This document shows positions 19,681-29,842 of a DNA stretch of 64,000 nt, in pieces. Each line of letters starts with the position of its first letter. Within the stretch, counting starts at the first letter, position 1. Origin of the DNA: Hippopus hippopus (taxonomy: Eukaryota > Mollusca > Bivalvia > Cardiida > Cardiidae); contig OX328108.1 in assembly GCA_946811185.2 (NCBI GenBank), positions 33,292,493 to 33,356,492 of the forward strand, in the 5' to 3' direction. A program made the position numbers and the translations under genes. The notes under the pieces were generated by a model that did not search any database, had not been told where the DNA came from, and saw only the letters and a list, made by a program, of their open reading frames with translations.

Positions 19681-20300
19681 TGTCCTTTACCAAACAATTC
19701 AGTTTTCCAAGACCCTGGAGAAGAAAGCTTAACTCCTTACCACAGGACAAGATTTAAGAACTGCAGATGATAAATTATGTGTGGCACAAATGATAAAACT
19801 TTTGTTAAAGGCCCAGTAAAGGCCAAAAAATCAAAGCAGGTGTCATAATACATTTAAATTTAAATCATACCATTTAAAAGTATGCAAAATATTGTGGAGA
19901 TGACAGTCTGTTATTGTGTGGTTGGGCCATATGTCAGTCGCTGGCAGGAAAAAGCATTTTAAAATCAGGCAAAAAGTAAACAAAAGACACAGCTACCTAG
20001 CAGCTTTTAACCTAGTTTTGAAATTAATTTCTCTGTCAGCAAATAACACTTGGACTGACCGTACAATGACAGATTGTCATCTTCACAATAATTTCCATAC
20101 TTTTAAATGGTATGATATAAATTTAAATGCATTTAAACACCCGCTTTCTTTACATTTGGCCTTTATTGTTACTTTAAATTCAATAAAAAATGTTGGAAAA
20201 GGAGAAAAGGCTGGTTACCAGCATTTTCTCCTTTTCCCACAATGTTTTCTAAAGACTTCTTCCTCAGGGTCATTGAAACTTGGGTTTGTGTGGTGTATGT
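19681..20300. repeat. family A copies interrupted by family C
   Basis: Family A stubs at 19681-19806 and a half copy at 20190-20300 (GGAGAAAAGGCTGGTTACCAG) flank the family C foldback. This suggests C landed in a family A copy. Confidence 0.65.
19808..20178. mobile_element. family C foldback element
   Basis: The ends read AGGCCCAGTAAAGGCCAAA and, inverted from the right, CAATAAAGGCCAAATGTAAAG. Inner inverted blocks are ACATTTAAATTTAAATCATA and TATGATATAAATTTAAATGC. The element is about 370 bp and non-coding. Confidence 0.8.
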
Positions 20301-20339
20301 TATGGAAAAATAAACAAATTAATACTGCAGGTTTCATTT

Positions 20340-21010
20340 CTTTGGAGGATTGTTGAATTTCATATTTCTTATAAAAAGTAAGCAAAGCTTCTTTGTAACA
20401 GGCAAACAAACAGACACACAAATTTTATCCTACATGTTGAAAGAGGATGTTATCCTTTTACCAAACAATCCTATTTTTTCACAACCTTTAAGTTAAAATC
20501 TTTGAAAACATTGTTGGAAAAGGAGAAAATGCTGGTAACCAACATTTTTTTCCTTTTCCAACAATTTTTTTCTTCCCTTTCAGTGAAAAGTTAATCAATT
20601 GAGCTACATTTAATTTTTTAGCTGAGAATGCTATCAATATGGATGAGTCTAAGAGTATGTTGTATGGTAAAAAGTTAATGTACTATCTGATAAGACTAAA
20701 AAGCATACTAGACAAGAGCTTTTGGCAATTAGAAAAAAATTATGCCTATTATGTGTAACAAGCAAACAAACAAAAAAATAGGTCATACAGTGTTATGCAT
20801 CATGTTAAAAAAAAGGACATAAATGTTCTATGTGATAAACATACAAGCAAATAGAATAATTGCATGTACTCATTGATTTTAGGGGGGAAAAAAGACCACT
20901 ATATTCTGTCAAATAATCAAACATACACTATGTGAAAATATGTCCTATTGATATGTTCCATGTAATAAGCAAACAAGCAAAGAGTCACATATGGCACTCA
21001 TTTTTTGCAT
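20340..21010. repeat. degenerate tandem AAGCAAACAAACAAA array
   Basis: A motif of the form 'tatgt.taa.aagcaaacaagcaaa' recurs near 20390, 20750, 20838 and 20957. A family A copy is lodged among the units. It looks like a decayed tandem array of about 100-bp units. Confidence 0.45.
20452..20678 (+). mobile_element. family A copy
   Basis: Starts TCCTTTTACCAAACAATCC and ends ATGGTAAAAAG before TTAA. Core GGAGAAAATGCTGGTAACC with a worn complement. Confidence 0.88.
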
Positions 21011-21124
21011 AAAGAAATGCACATACAGTTTTAAAAAAGACAGTTTACATGTGGCACAACCTGAGAGCTTAAGAGAGGGTAAGATGTGATTTTTGATCAC
21101 CTTTCTCTGCACCAATTAGTCATA

Positions 21125-21343
21125 AACTCTTTACCAGTCAACAAAATGATATTGAAAGGATATTGAAACATAAAACATACTGAAAGCATTTATATACGAC
21201 ATGTGATATGGCTTTGCAAAGGTAGAAAACCTTATGGGTGCAAGGAGAAAATGCTGGTTACCAGTATTTTCTCCTTTTCCCATTATGTTTTCAAAAACCT
21301 TTTCCAGAGTTGTAAAGACTAGTGATGGTTAGGTAAAGGGTTA
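21125..21343 (-). mobile_element. family A copy
   Basis: Starts TAAACTCTTTACCAGTCAAC, core GGAGAAAATGCTGGTTACCAG, ends TTAGGTAAAGGG. Confidence 0.88.
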
Positions 21344-21665
21344 TATCAGATGATATATACTTTAGAAATTCCAAGATCTGCATAATGCACTAATGCAAGA
21401 AACAGACAGCATCCTTGATAAAATTTTCCTTGCATCGTTCTCACCTCCCCACCTCCCTCTGCCTACAGTATGGTACCAAATGAATATACCTGGAAAAAAA
21501 GCTTTGCATTTTATTTGTTAACACATTTCCTGTCCAAAAAGAGAAAAAGTCAGAAAAAATATATGCTACTGGCCAAAGGCAAGCAAGTGCATGTGTTTAT
21601 AGTTTATGTCTATTAAATAGGCCATTTATGGATTAAATTTTATTGCAGGCATCTTCTTTAACATT
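21344..21665. other. unassigned intron sequence
   Basis: No repeat family or exon recognised apart from an 'aaaaagagaaaaagtcagaaaaaa' tract. Confidence 0.4.
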
Positions 21666-21667
21666 CA

Positions 21668-22700
21668 AGTCCCACTGGCCAAAGGCCAGCGGGTTTATGT
21701 AAGGCCCAGTGTCCCTTGTGCCTGCGTGCATCCATGCGTGTGTGTGTCTGTGCATGAGTTAACTTTTATTTCAAACATCTGCTCTGAAACTACCCATCCA
21801 ATTTTGATGAAACTTCACAGAAACGATCCTGCCATGGCCCTCTTCAGAATTCCTCCAAAGAATTTGATTTCAATAAAAACTCTGGTTGCCATGGTGACAA
21901 AACTGAAAAATGTAGAAGATCTTGTCCAAAACCATAAGGCCTAGAGCTACCAAATTTGACATGTAGCTTCATCTAATGGACCTCTACCATGTTTTTTTTT
22001 TCAAATTATAGTCCCACAGGTCACAAGTTCTACATGGGCTTCAATTTGTGAAAACTTTAAAAAATCTTCAGGTTGTTAACAATAAGGCCAAAGGCTACAA
22101 TTTTTGGCATGTAGCCTCATCTAATGGACCTCTCTACCAAGTTTCTTCAAATTATAGCCCCAGGAGTTACAAGTTTAACATAGGCTTATATGTTGAAAAC
22201 TTTAAAAAATCTGTGGGTTTTTAACAATAAGGCCTTGGTCCATAAAATTTTGCATGTATATTTATCAAATGGACCGCTACCAAGATTGTTCAAATTATAG
22301 CCATAGAGTCAAAATTGGCCTCACCCTAGAAATCACAACTTTTACATAAGCTTATATGGTGAAAACTTTAAACAGAACAGAACAGATCTACTTGTTCCTG
22401 ACCTTATTTATAACCACACGGCCTAGACTGTATTATTTGGCGTGTGGCATTATCTTGATTCAAATAATTTTAGCTGTGTGGTCAAAAATGGGTTTTGCCC
22501 TGGGGTCACACCTTTCATAGGCTTTTGTAGAGAAAATTTCATAAGTCTTCTTGTCGAAAACCATTTGGCCCTGAATTGTAATGGTTGGTATGTATGGTTT
22601 GTACTTATTAGCCAGTGGAGCAGTACAGGCCCATCATGGCTCTCTTTTTTTACAATGGTACTACCATACTTGCCTTCATTGTAGATGGGTTCAGAAATAA
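21668..22700 (+). repeat. Helitron-like tandem-repeat element
   Basis: Begins near GTCCCACTGGCCAAAGGCCA, a head also seen at 36545. It then has 'atccaattttgatgaaacttcacag' and three or four units of about 150 bp. Each unit contains 'acatgtag.ttcatctaatggacctctacca' and 'caaattatag.cc'. TC..CTRR ends were not both found, so Helitron is an inference from the related elements at 35 and 38 kb. Confidence 0.55.
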
Positions 22701-23050
22701 ATGCTCTATTGTTCTCTACCTTTCAAAGGCTTTAAGTGACTGCTTCAGCCAAGCATTGGTGCTGATCGCATAAATTTTTTAAAATATTCTGCATTTTCCA
22801 GATTGCCATGCGCTGATGCCCTACAATTTATAATCCTGTAGTGAATGAAAGATTTGTACAAATCATTGATATGTGGCATGAATCATGCCGTAGTGTACCC
22901 ATCTTTCATAATTCATAGGTCATCTTGGCATGAAAAAGAAATAAGAATGTAGGCTGAGCTTTTTTTCTTTATATAATATTCCATTGATTGCAAATTTCTG
23001 TTGGATATACATGTATGTGAAAGCCCTTGCCAATTTTAGCTTGTTTCCTT
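22701..23050. other. unassigned intron sequence
   Basis: AT-rich, nothing recognised. Confidence 0.4.
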
Positions 23051-23054
23051 TTAA

Positions 23055-23200
23055 TCCTTTATCAAACAATCACATGTTTTCAGGAACCGAAGGAAGATGG
23101 CCTGTTGGAAAGATTGTTGGAAATGGAGAAAATGCTGGTAACTAGCATTTTCTCCTTTTTCCATGATGTTTTCAATCCTTTGAAAGACAAATCTCTTCCT
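23055..23200 (+). mobile_element. family A copy, 3'-truncated
   Basis: TTAA 23051-23054 on the left. The 3' arm is cut short at TTAA 23201-23204, which also starts the next copy. Confidence 0.88.
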
Positions 23201-23204
23201 TTAA

Positions 23205-23405
23205 CTCTTTACCAAACGACAAAATTATAGACTTGTCCAAATTGAAACCATTTGCAGACGACAACATGAATATGACTGAATAATTGAAATTTGAATTGGG
23301 AGGGGTAGAAAACATTGTGAGAAAAGGAGAAAATGCTGTTTACCAGCATTTTCTCCTTTTCCCATGATGTTTTCAAAAGGCTTCTTTTTCAGGGTCATTA
23401 AAAAT
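23205..23405 (-). mobile_element. family A copy
   Basis: Starts CTCTTTACCAAACGAC; core AGAAAATGCTGTTTACCAGC; the 5'-type arm is cut after GGGTCATTAAAAAT. Confidence 0.88.
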
Positions 23406-23409
23406 CTAT

Positions 23410-23545
23410 TTGCCATGTAGACCAAAGATCAGACTGCAGTAGCTGTACAGTCTGAACTTAATCTACAGTCTTCTAGAGCCACCAAAATCATCCTTGATAT
23501 ATTTTGTGCAGTCTCATCTTGAGCTACACAGTCTTCAGAAGCAAT
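23410..23545. repeat. two family B core fragments
   Basis: AAGATCAGACTGCAGTAGC..GTACAGTCTGA and TTGTGCAGTCTCATCTTGAG. Confidence 0.6.
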
Positions 23546-23616
23546 TAAATCTGGGTTCAGGATACAAGGGTTTAGCACACCTATCTACTTACAGTTGCAT
23601 CTATGAATGTACCTTT

Positions 23617-23838
23617 GGCCATTTACCATACAATTACGAGTGTTAACAGTCCTGAGAAAGACAGCTTTTGAAAACATTGTGGGAAGAGGAGGAATGCTGG
23701 AAACCCAGTATTTTCTCCTTAACCACAATGTTTTTTATCTTTCCAAAATGAAAATTCACTATTTGAGTCAAATTTATTTTATTGCCTGCAAATACTCCCA
23801 ATTTGACATGTCTAAAATTTTGTCATTTGGTGAAGAGT
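23617..23838 (+). mobile_element. family A copy
   Basis: Starts GCCATTTACCATACAATTAC and ends CATTTGGTGAAGAG. Core worn (GGAGGAATGCTGG). Confidence 0.82.
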
Positions 23839-23897
23839 GAAGCCAATGAAAAACAACACTGTTTGAATACTCACACATCTCTTCTTAGACAGATATG

Positions 23898-24161
23898 CCC
23901 GGCCCCGTAGCTCAGTGGTTAGCGTATCTGACTCGTGATCTGGAGGTTGCGGGTTCGATACCCAGTTGCGACAAACTTCCTTTCTGGCAATTTTTCGCCT
24001 CTCACCTTTGATGCATGTGAGAAAAGTAGTCAGTGGCTTTGGAAAAAAAGTTGTGTTAGTACTGGTGTGAGAAAGCCAGGAAACACATGGGGGCGTCACT
24101 GACCGCCATGATATGACCTAAGCTGTTAAAATGGCGTTAAACTCCAATACAAACAAACAAA
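23898..24161 (+). mobile_element. tRNA-derived SINE, complete, 15-bp TSD
   Basis: The target duplication TCTTAGACAGATATG (23883-23897) and TCTTAGAAAGATATG (24162-24176) differs at one base. The head has an A-box-like GTAGCTCAGTGGTTAGCG and a B box GGTTCGATACCC, so the pol III promoter looks complete. The body has AGAAAAGTAGTCAGTGGCTT and GTGTGAGAAAGCCAGGAAAC, and the tail is (AAAC)n. It is the same subfamily as 50133-50391. It is not scored as a tRNA gene because the acceptor stem and 3' half are replaced by the SINE body. Confidence 0.95.
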
Positions 24162-24242
24162 TCTTAGAAAGATATGAAGCAAGATACATGGCATTCCAAA
24201 CTTATTTTCAGACAACAAAATTTAGAAATGTGTCAATATTAA

Positions 24243-24463
24243 CCCTTTACCACACAGTGACGCCTTTTGATGCCCCTGAAGAAGAGGCCTTTTGAAAACA
24301 TTGTGGAAAAAGGAGAAAATGCTGGTAACCAGCATTTTCTCCTTTTCCCACAAAGTTTTCTACCCTATCAAAGAAAAGTTGCGTCATTTGAGCCTCTATG
24401 AAATTGTCTTCTGCAAATGCTTTCAATTTCAGTAGGTCTTATATTTTGCCGTGTTGTAAAGGG
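24243..24463 (+). mobile_element. family A copy, complete (chain 3)
   Basis: TTAA 24239-24242 and 24464-24467. A remnant of another copy (24468-24518) follows. Confidence 0.93.
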
Positions 24464-24522
24464 TTAAAAGCCATTACAGATGACAAAGAAATTGTCACTT
24501 GAATGATGAAGTGTGTCTTTAA

Positions 24523-24686
24523 CTGCACAGTCACAAGTTTTAAAGACCCTGTGAAAGAAGGCTTTTGAAAACATTTTAGGAAAAGGGGAAAATGCTGGTA
24601 AATAGCATTTTCTCCTTTTCTCAAAATGTTTTCTGTCCTTTCAAAGACAAATCCCAGCACTTGAGCCACACTCACCTTATTGTCTA
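24523..24686 (+). mobile_element. family A copy, 3'-truncated (chain 3)
   Basis: TTAA 24519-24522 on the left; TTAA 24687-24690 is shared with the next copy. Confidence 0.88.
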
Positions 24687-24690
24687 TTAA

Positions 24691-24912
24691 CTCTTTACAA
24701 AACCACAAAATTTTAGGCTGGTCAAAATTGAAAGAATTTTCAGACGACATATTTAAAGTAGCTCAAATGATGATTTCTGTCCTAAATAGGGTAGAAAACA
24801 TTGTTGGAAAAGGAGAAAATGCTGGTCACCAGCATTTTCTCCTTTTCCCACAATGTTTTCAAAAGGGTTCCTTTCCCAAGGTTGTTAAAACTCGGGACTA
24901 CGCCGTAAAGGG
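24691..24912 (-). mobile_element. family A copy, complete (chain 3)
   Basis: TTAA 24687-24690 and 24913-24916. Core GGAGAAAATGCTGGTCACC, a perfect palindrome around GGTCACC apart from its centre. A 3'-arm stub follows to about 24970. Confidence 0.93.
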
Positions 24913-24970
24913 TTAAATGCCTCCAATATAGACAGGTCTAACATTTTATCATGTGATGAAGTGTTTATAG

Positions 24971-25700
24971 AGAATAGATGGTTGGTGTCTTGGATGGGTT
25001 AAGTTTATCGGGCAAGGCAGAGGAATTTATCTGGTGAGCCAAAGGCGAACCGGATAAATTTCGGAGCCGAGCCCGATAAACTTAACCCATCCAAGACACC
25101 AACTATCTGTTCTATTTATCCTGTCACTCACTGTAACGGAACAAAGCAAACAAACGAAATAAAAAAACATTGATAAAGACCGTACCTTTAATAAATTTCC
25201 GGAGCCGAGCCTTATAGACTTTCCCAATCCAAGACACCAACTGTCTATTTCACTTATCCTTTTTCTCAATTATAATCTAAAATCTGACTAAACTAAACTT
25301 TTCGCTCGAAATAAGGCACATTGACACCTTTCTCACAAGATCTATAAGAAATTTTAAAAGAATGAAGAACTGTGTATACAAAGCCCTCTGAATATGCTGC
25401 TGCAATAATGACGTCATGAATGATAGTGGCTACGTCATAATGATTAAAAGTGACGTATATTCGGAGAAAATATTGTGGCGTAGAAGACAATGTGTTTCAA
25501 CAAAACAGATAATTAAACGAGCAAAAGTATTTGCTAGCGATTAATTCATTTATTTTGGCAGTAAGACGCTTAGTTGAAAATAGTCCCAGTTGGCAGGTGC
25601 GCACTTGGCAGTCATGTGACCAGCTGACGGATAACAAAAAAAATATACGGCACCCTGTTATCGGGTCGAAATTAAAGAAGGTGACAGGATAAAAGGCAAT
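24971..25700. repeat. inverted-repeat element
   Basis: ATAGATGGTTGGTGTCTTGG..GGGTTAAGTTTATCGGGC (24976-25015) is repeated inverted at 25067-25112, with a third diverged copy of the same block at about 25200-25255. A GTGACAGGATAA..end at 25680-25693 faces TTATCCTGTCAC at 25116-25127. Probably one compound foldback element. Confidence 0.75.
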
Positions 25701-26054
25701 AGCTGAAAGTTACAGATCTATATAGATGGCTTTTCCCAATCAAATTACTTCACTTGGACTTTACAGATGACCAAAAAGGTGCTCAAATGATAAAATTCGT
25801 CTTTGGAAAAGTATAACTGACAGAGCTCAGCTACTTTCCTTTTCAAAGTCCGATTTAAAATACCCTAGTCTTTGAAAGTGTAAGGAAATTGAGGAACTAA
25901 GTTATGTGGTTTAGTAGAGCTTTAATTGAATTCTAGCATATTATGTATAAATATCTATTGACTGAAGAACTGTACAAAATTTTATGATAAACTAAATTTA
26001 GCATATAATAAATAGGCAATTAAGTCTGTAGGATCGACTACGGCATAAAATTTT

Positions 26055-26297
26055 TATGTTAACCTTTGGAGTGCCTGCCGTACAATCCTTACTAATACTT
26101 TTGCAGACAGTGTAGATCAAGATCAGTTTGCATGGAACATGAAATCTGATCTTGATCTCTACTGTCCACCATGTTAGAAAACATTGTGAGAAACAGAGAA
26201 AATGCCTGTTTACGGTATTTCCTTCTTTGCCCACAATGTTTTTAAAAGGTTTTTTTTCTTAGACTCCTTAAAACATCAGATTGGTAAAGTGTTAAAT
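26055..26297. repeat. family B fragment joined to half family A
   Basis: B part: TAGATCAAGATCAGTTTGCA..TCTGATCTTGATCTCTACTG. A part: AGAAAACATTGTGAGAAACA with worn core and a 5'-type arm ending TTGGTAAAGTG before TTAA. Confidence 0.75.
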
Positions 26298-26376
26298 GCT
26301 GGAATTAGAATATGATTGCTTTGCACATGTTGGAATGTTTGTTAGATGCTGATAGTTAATTGAGTTTTGGTTTTAA

Positions 26377-26594
26377 CCCTTTATCACACGATCCCTAGTT
26401 TTAACAACCCTGACAAAGAAAGCCTTCGAAAACATTGAGGCAAAAGGAGAAAATGCTGGTTACCAGCATTTTCTCCTTTTTCCACAATGTTTTCTACTCT
26501 TTCACAGAAAATTTCATATTTGAACCTTATTTAATTTGTTATCTGTAAAAGCTTTCAATTTTGACTTGTCTAAAATATTGTTGTCTGTTAAAGG
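26377..26594 (+). mobile_element. family A copy, complete
   Basis: TTAA 26373-26376 and 26595-26598; core GGAGAAAATGCTGGTTACC. Confidence 0.93.
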
Positions 26595-26619
26595 GTTAAA
26601 GAATTTCCATAAATTTTTA

Positions 26620-26790
26620 GTTTTCAACACAACTTGATTTGCATTTGCAGACAGTATACTTCAAGATCAGAATGCCCAGAATGTGCTGTGTGATCTTGGA
26701 TTTACATTCTTAGATATTTTGTTAGATATTTTTTTTTTAAAAAAAAGAAACCTGCCATATTTTGGTCTTTTTTCCAGATCATAAATTCCT
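26620..26790 (-). repeat. family B copy, worn
   Basis: 'ttcaagatcagaatgcccagaatgtgctgtgtgatcttgga' is the decayed centre; 'atattttggtcttttttccag' is the conserved flank. Confidence 0.65.
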
Positions 26791-26794
26791 GTAA

Positions 26795-26961
26795 CCCTTT
26801 CTCAATCCCAAGTTTCAACGACCCTGAGGGAAAAGAAACCTTTGAAAACATTGTAGGAAAAGGAGAAAATATTGTTAACCAGCATTTTCTCCTTTTCCCA
26901 CAATGTTTTCAAAAGCCGTCTTCCTCAGGGTCGTTAAAACTCAGGATTGTGTGGTAAAGGG
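26795..26961. mobile_element. family A, full foldback (5'/5' arms)
   Basis: Both outer arms are of the 5' type: AAGTTTCAACGACCCTGAGG on the left, CCTCAGGGTCGTTAAAACTC on the right. The entire 167 bp folds on itself. It is the first link of chain 4 (26795-27500). Confidence 0.9.
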
Positions 26962-26972
26962 ATAATTCTTAA

Positions 26973-27139
26973 ACTTTTTGCCACACAATAAAATTTTCAA
27001 CCAGTGCAATAGAAGGTATTTGCAGGGGTCAAATGTATTGTGTTGAATATTAGTTGATTTGTCTTCGAAAGGTTAGAAAACATTGTGGGAAAGAGAGAAA
27101 AAATGCTAGTTAGCAGCATTTTCCCCTTTTCCTACAATG
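26973..27139 (-). mobile_element. family A copy (chain 4)
   Basis: 3'-type arm and core (AAAATGCTAGTTAGCAGCATTT). It is cut at TTAA 27143-27146, shared with the next copy. Confidence 0.85.
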
Positions 27140-27146
27140 TATTTAA

Positions 27147-27377
27147 CCTTTTACAACACAATTCTGAGTTTTTACGACCTTGATAAAGATGTCTTTGGAA
27201 CACATTTGGAAAAGGAGAAAATGCTGGTAACCTGCTGGTAACCAGCATTTTCTTCTTTTTCCATAATGTTTTCTACCCTTCAAAAGGCACATTTCAGTTT
27301 TTGAGTCATGTTGAATTTGTTATCTGCAAATGCTTTCAGTTTGGGCCAGTCTAAAATTTTATTACGTGATGAAGAGT
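27147..27377 (+). mobile_element. family A copy with duplicated centre (chain 4)
   Basis: The centre of the palindrome is duplicated: GCTGGTAACCTGCTGGTAACC. TTAA 27378-27381 on the right is shared with a further half copy. Confidence 0.9.
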
Positions 27378-27381
27378 TTAA

Positions 27382-27496
27382 AGACATTTTGTTAGCAGCC
27401 ACAATTTGTTACCACCATTTTCTTCTTTTCCCACAATGTCTTTAAAAGCCTTCTTCCTCAGGGTCGATAAAAGTTGTTTTTTTGTGTGTTAAGGCA
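27382..27496 (-). mobile_element. family A half copy (chain 4)
   Basis: Right half core and 5'-type arm (CTTCCTCAGGGTCGATAAAAG). It ends about 98 bases upstream of the second Ral last exon. Confidence 0.8.
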
Positions 27497-27594
27497 TAAA
27501 TTTGATAACTATGAAAAAAAATATTTGATTTTTATGAGTACTAAGTGTTCCTTAAAAACTTTGCATAATTTTGCTCTTTTTTCTCTCTTTTAAG

Positions 27595-27705
27595 GTATTT
27601 TATGATTTAATGCGTGAAATTAGAGGAAGGAAGATGAGGGCCAGTCAACAAAATAATGGACAGAAACGTAAAAAGAAGGAAAGAAGGAAGTGTACAATCC
27701 TATAA
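27595..27705 (+). CDS. Ral: Ral alternative last exon 2 (tail CTIL)
   Basis: Thirty-six codons plus stop in phase 0, preceded by a strong pyrimidine tract and acceptor (TTTCTCTCTTTTAAG). It begins VFYDLMREIRGRKMRAS, very close to the animal RalA ending, and has a strongly basic stretch (KRKKKERRK) right before CTIL. CTIL is a CAAX box with terminal Leu, expected to be geranylgeranylated; the second Cys of vertebrate Ral ends is absent. The 16-base run TATGATTTAATGCGTG is identical in both last exons, so they probably arose by exon duplication. This exon is the more conserved one and is likely the ancestral tail. It would give a polybasic plus prenyl membrane signal. Confidence 0.95.
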   Translation, partial: VFYDLMREIRGRKMRASQQNNGQKRKKKERRKCTIL

Positions 27706-27807
27706 ACTTTGTATTTTAGATCTAGTTAGTATTTAGTCCATTTTTTTTGATACAGTAAGTCATTATTGTTGCATACTTTCATTTTAATTATTTGCAATTT
27801 AAAGGAC

Positions 27808-28105
27808 TTTTTTATTGCCCGACTGTTTTCAAAGAAAACATCAAGGTATTGTCAAAACCCTGTCGTCATTGTCATTGTTTGAAACTTTGGCATTTTTCAT
27901 TTCTGTGTTATTACTAATCTTGTCTAGTTAGGCAGCATGCATTTCTTAACTTTCAAAAGGAAAACCATACCAGAATGGCAGGTAACTTTCAATGTTTTTT
28001 TGACACAGTTATGCCCCTTTTACAGCTTTGAATGTGTACTGAAAAGGCAAACCGCAGCCAAATGTCGGCACCCATGGGTGGTGCTTGTTTTCTTTTTTCT
28101 CTCAG
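27808..28105 (+). repeat. interspersed repeat R3
   Basis: Third copy of R3: ATCAAGGTATTGTCAAAACC near one end and TGTCGGCACCCATGGGTGGT..GCTTG, a hairpin, at the other. It starts about 100 bases after the exon-2 stop codon, as the 17110 copy does after exon 1. Confidence 0.75.
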
Positions 28106-28290
28106 TAATAAGTGTAATTATGTATGCATCATATTTTTAATCATGATATATTAGAGACGCTTGTACTGTATAAAATTGTGAAACTTGGTAGTATTAAAAG
28201 TGTCAGTTATACTGTGCAAAGCTATGAATGTGTTCACCCTGTGCACCAAGTTCTCACTTGTGTTATAATGTTTAAATGACCACAATTTAA

Positions 28291-28378
28291 TTTGAATGCT
28301 TTACCAAGACCTTTTAAGCATTGTGGGAAAAGGAGAAAATACTGGTAAACAGCATTTTCTTTTCTTACCACAATGTTT
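28291..28378 (+). mobile_element. family A, shortened copy
   Basis: TTAA 28287-28290 on the left and TTAA 28379-28382 shared with the next copy. Mostly core. Confidence 0.8.
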
Positions 28379-28382
28379 TTAA

Positions 28383-28604
28383 CCCTTTACCACACAATCC
28401 CAACTTTTAACGACCCTGAGACAGAAGTCCTTTGAAAACATTGTAGGAAAAGGAGAAAATGCTGGTAACCAGCATTTTCTCCTTTTCCCACAATGTTTTC
28501 TAGCCTTCCCAAAACAAATTTCAGTTTTTGAGCCATATATATTTTGTTCTCTGCAAATGCTTTCGATTTGGACTAGTCTACAATTTTGTTGTTTGGTAAA
28601 GAGT
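28383..28604 (+). mobile_element. family A copy, complete
   Basis: Starts CCCTTTACCACACAATCCC and ends GTTTGGTAAAGAG; TTAA at both sides (28379-28382, 28605-28608). A 3'-arm stub (28609-28699) follows head to tail. Confidence 0.93.
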
Positions 28605-28709
28605 TTAAAGACAAATTCCATCCTTTGAGCAACATTTAATTTGTGATCTGCAGATGTTTTCAATTTGGACTCGTCTAAAACTATAGAAGTCTGGTAAAGA
28701 GTTCACTTT

Positions 28710-28860
28710 TACAATGTCTAGCACCGCTTCAGTGGCTTTTGCTGTTAGTGTGGATCAAGATCAGACAGATAAGTTTATGGAAGCAGTCAGATCTTGGACC
28801 ACTCGAGACTATGTCAAGATACCCTTGCCTGAAAAAAGGCTTGAAATTGCATTATTTTAA
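28710..28860 (+). repeat. family B copy, worn
   Basis: 'gtgtggatcaagatcagacag' and GCAGTCAGATCTTGGACCAC mark the centre. Confidence 0.65.
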
Positions 28861-28967
28861 TCTGTTGTCTGCATTAAATATATCTATGTTTGTGGTGTTA
28901 GAATACTACATTTTAATCATAGTGAATTAATTCACTATTGCCTACCCGTGTTTGTAAAAATGGAATC

Positions 28968-29110
28968 CTTTTCCAAACAATTCCTTGTTTTAACAAGCAG
29001 GAAAAATTAGAGAAGAGGAAAAAGGTCTTTGAAAACATTGTGGGAAGACACGTATGAAAATATGTTTAACAAAGATCTTTTCAAAGGTGTTTTCTATTCT
29101 AATTCAGAAG
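28968..29110 (+). repeat. family A fragment
   Basis: 5' arm (TCCTTTTCCAAACAATTCC) and a collapsed core. Confidence 0.6.
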
Positions 29111-29289
29111 TTGGAGTGTTCAAGAACCCTCCACCTGTACGAAGCTCAGACAATTCAAGATTCCTGATAAATTTCTTAGGTCAAAGGAGGTAACCTATGC
29201 TGAACAAAATCCATTTCTGATTTAGCTCCCTTTTGTTACTTGAGCACTGAGACAAGATAATCCCTTTACTAAATGACCCAGTGTTCTAA

Positions 29290-29495
29290 CCCTTTACCAA
29301 ACAATCCTGACTTTTAAAGACCCTGAAAGAGAAGCCTTTTTGAACAAAATTGTGGGAAAAGGTAACCAGCATTTTCTCCAGTTCCTACAATGTTTTCTAC
29401 CCCATCAAAGACAGAAAACATCATTTTAACATTAGATTGTCATCTCCAAATGCCTTCTAAGTGGATGTCAGAAATTTCCTCATTTGGTAAGGGGG
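29290..29495 (+). mobile_element. family A copy, left core deleted
   Basis: Starts CCCTTTACCAAACAATCC. GGGAAAAGG joins directly to TAACCAGCATTTTCTCC. TTAA 29496-29499 on the right. A small core fragment follows at 29520-29590. Confidence 0.88.
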
Positions 29496-29621
29496 TTAAT
29501 AACCATAAGTAAGAAATCTATTGAAAGCACTGTGTGAAAAGGAGAAAATGGAGCTAACCAGAGTTTCTTCCTTTTCCCACATTGTAATCAATGAGTTTTA
29601 ACAAAATGTCCCATTACTTAA

Positions 29622-29842
29622 CTCTTTACCACACAATCACGACTTTTAACGACCCTTGGAAAGAAGCCTTTTGAAAACACTGGGGGAAAAGGAGAAAATG
29701 CTGGTAACCAGCATTTTCTCCTTTTCCCACAATGTTTTCTGCCCTATCAAGTACAGATTTCGTCATTTGGGCCACCTTTAATTTGTCGTCTGCAAATGCT
29801 TTCATTTTGGACTGGTCTACAATTTTGTCGTTTGGTAAAGGG
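29622..29842 (+). mobile_element. family A copy, complete
   Basis: TTAA 29618-29621 and 29843-29846; a 3'-arm stub follows to TTAA 29920-29923. Confidence 0.93.

Larger units (their letters stand above)
16990..27594 (+). other. region between Ral alternative last exons
   Basis: 3' UTR of the exon-1 isoform, or intron for the exon-2 isoform. No clear AATAAA was picked out right after 16989. The remainder is repeats, listed separately. Confidence 0.7.

Noticed and set aside
23898..23970. tRNA gene (A and B boxes present)
   Set aside because: The sequence continues into a SINE body with target duplications, and no tRNA 3' acceptor stem is formed; the same applies to 50133 and 34770.
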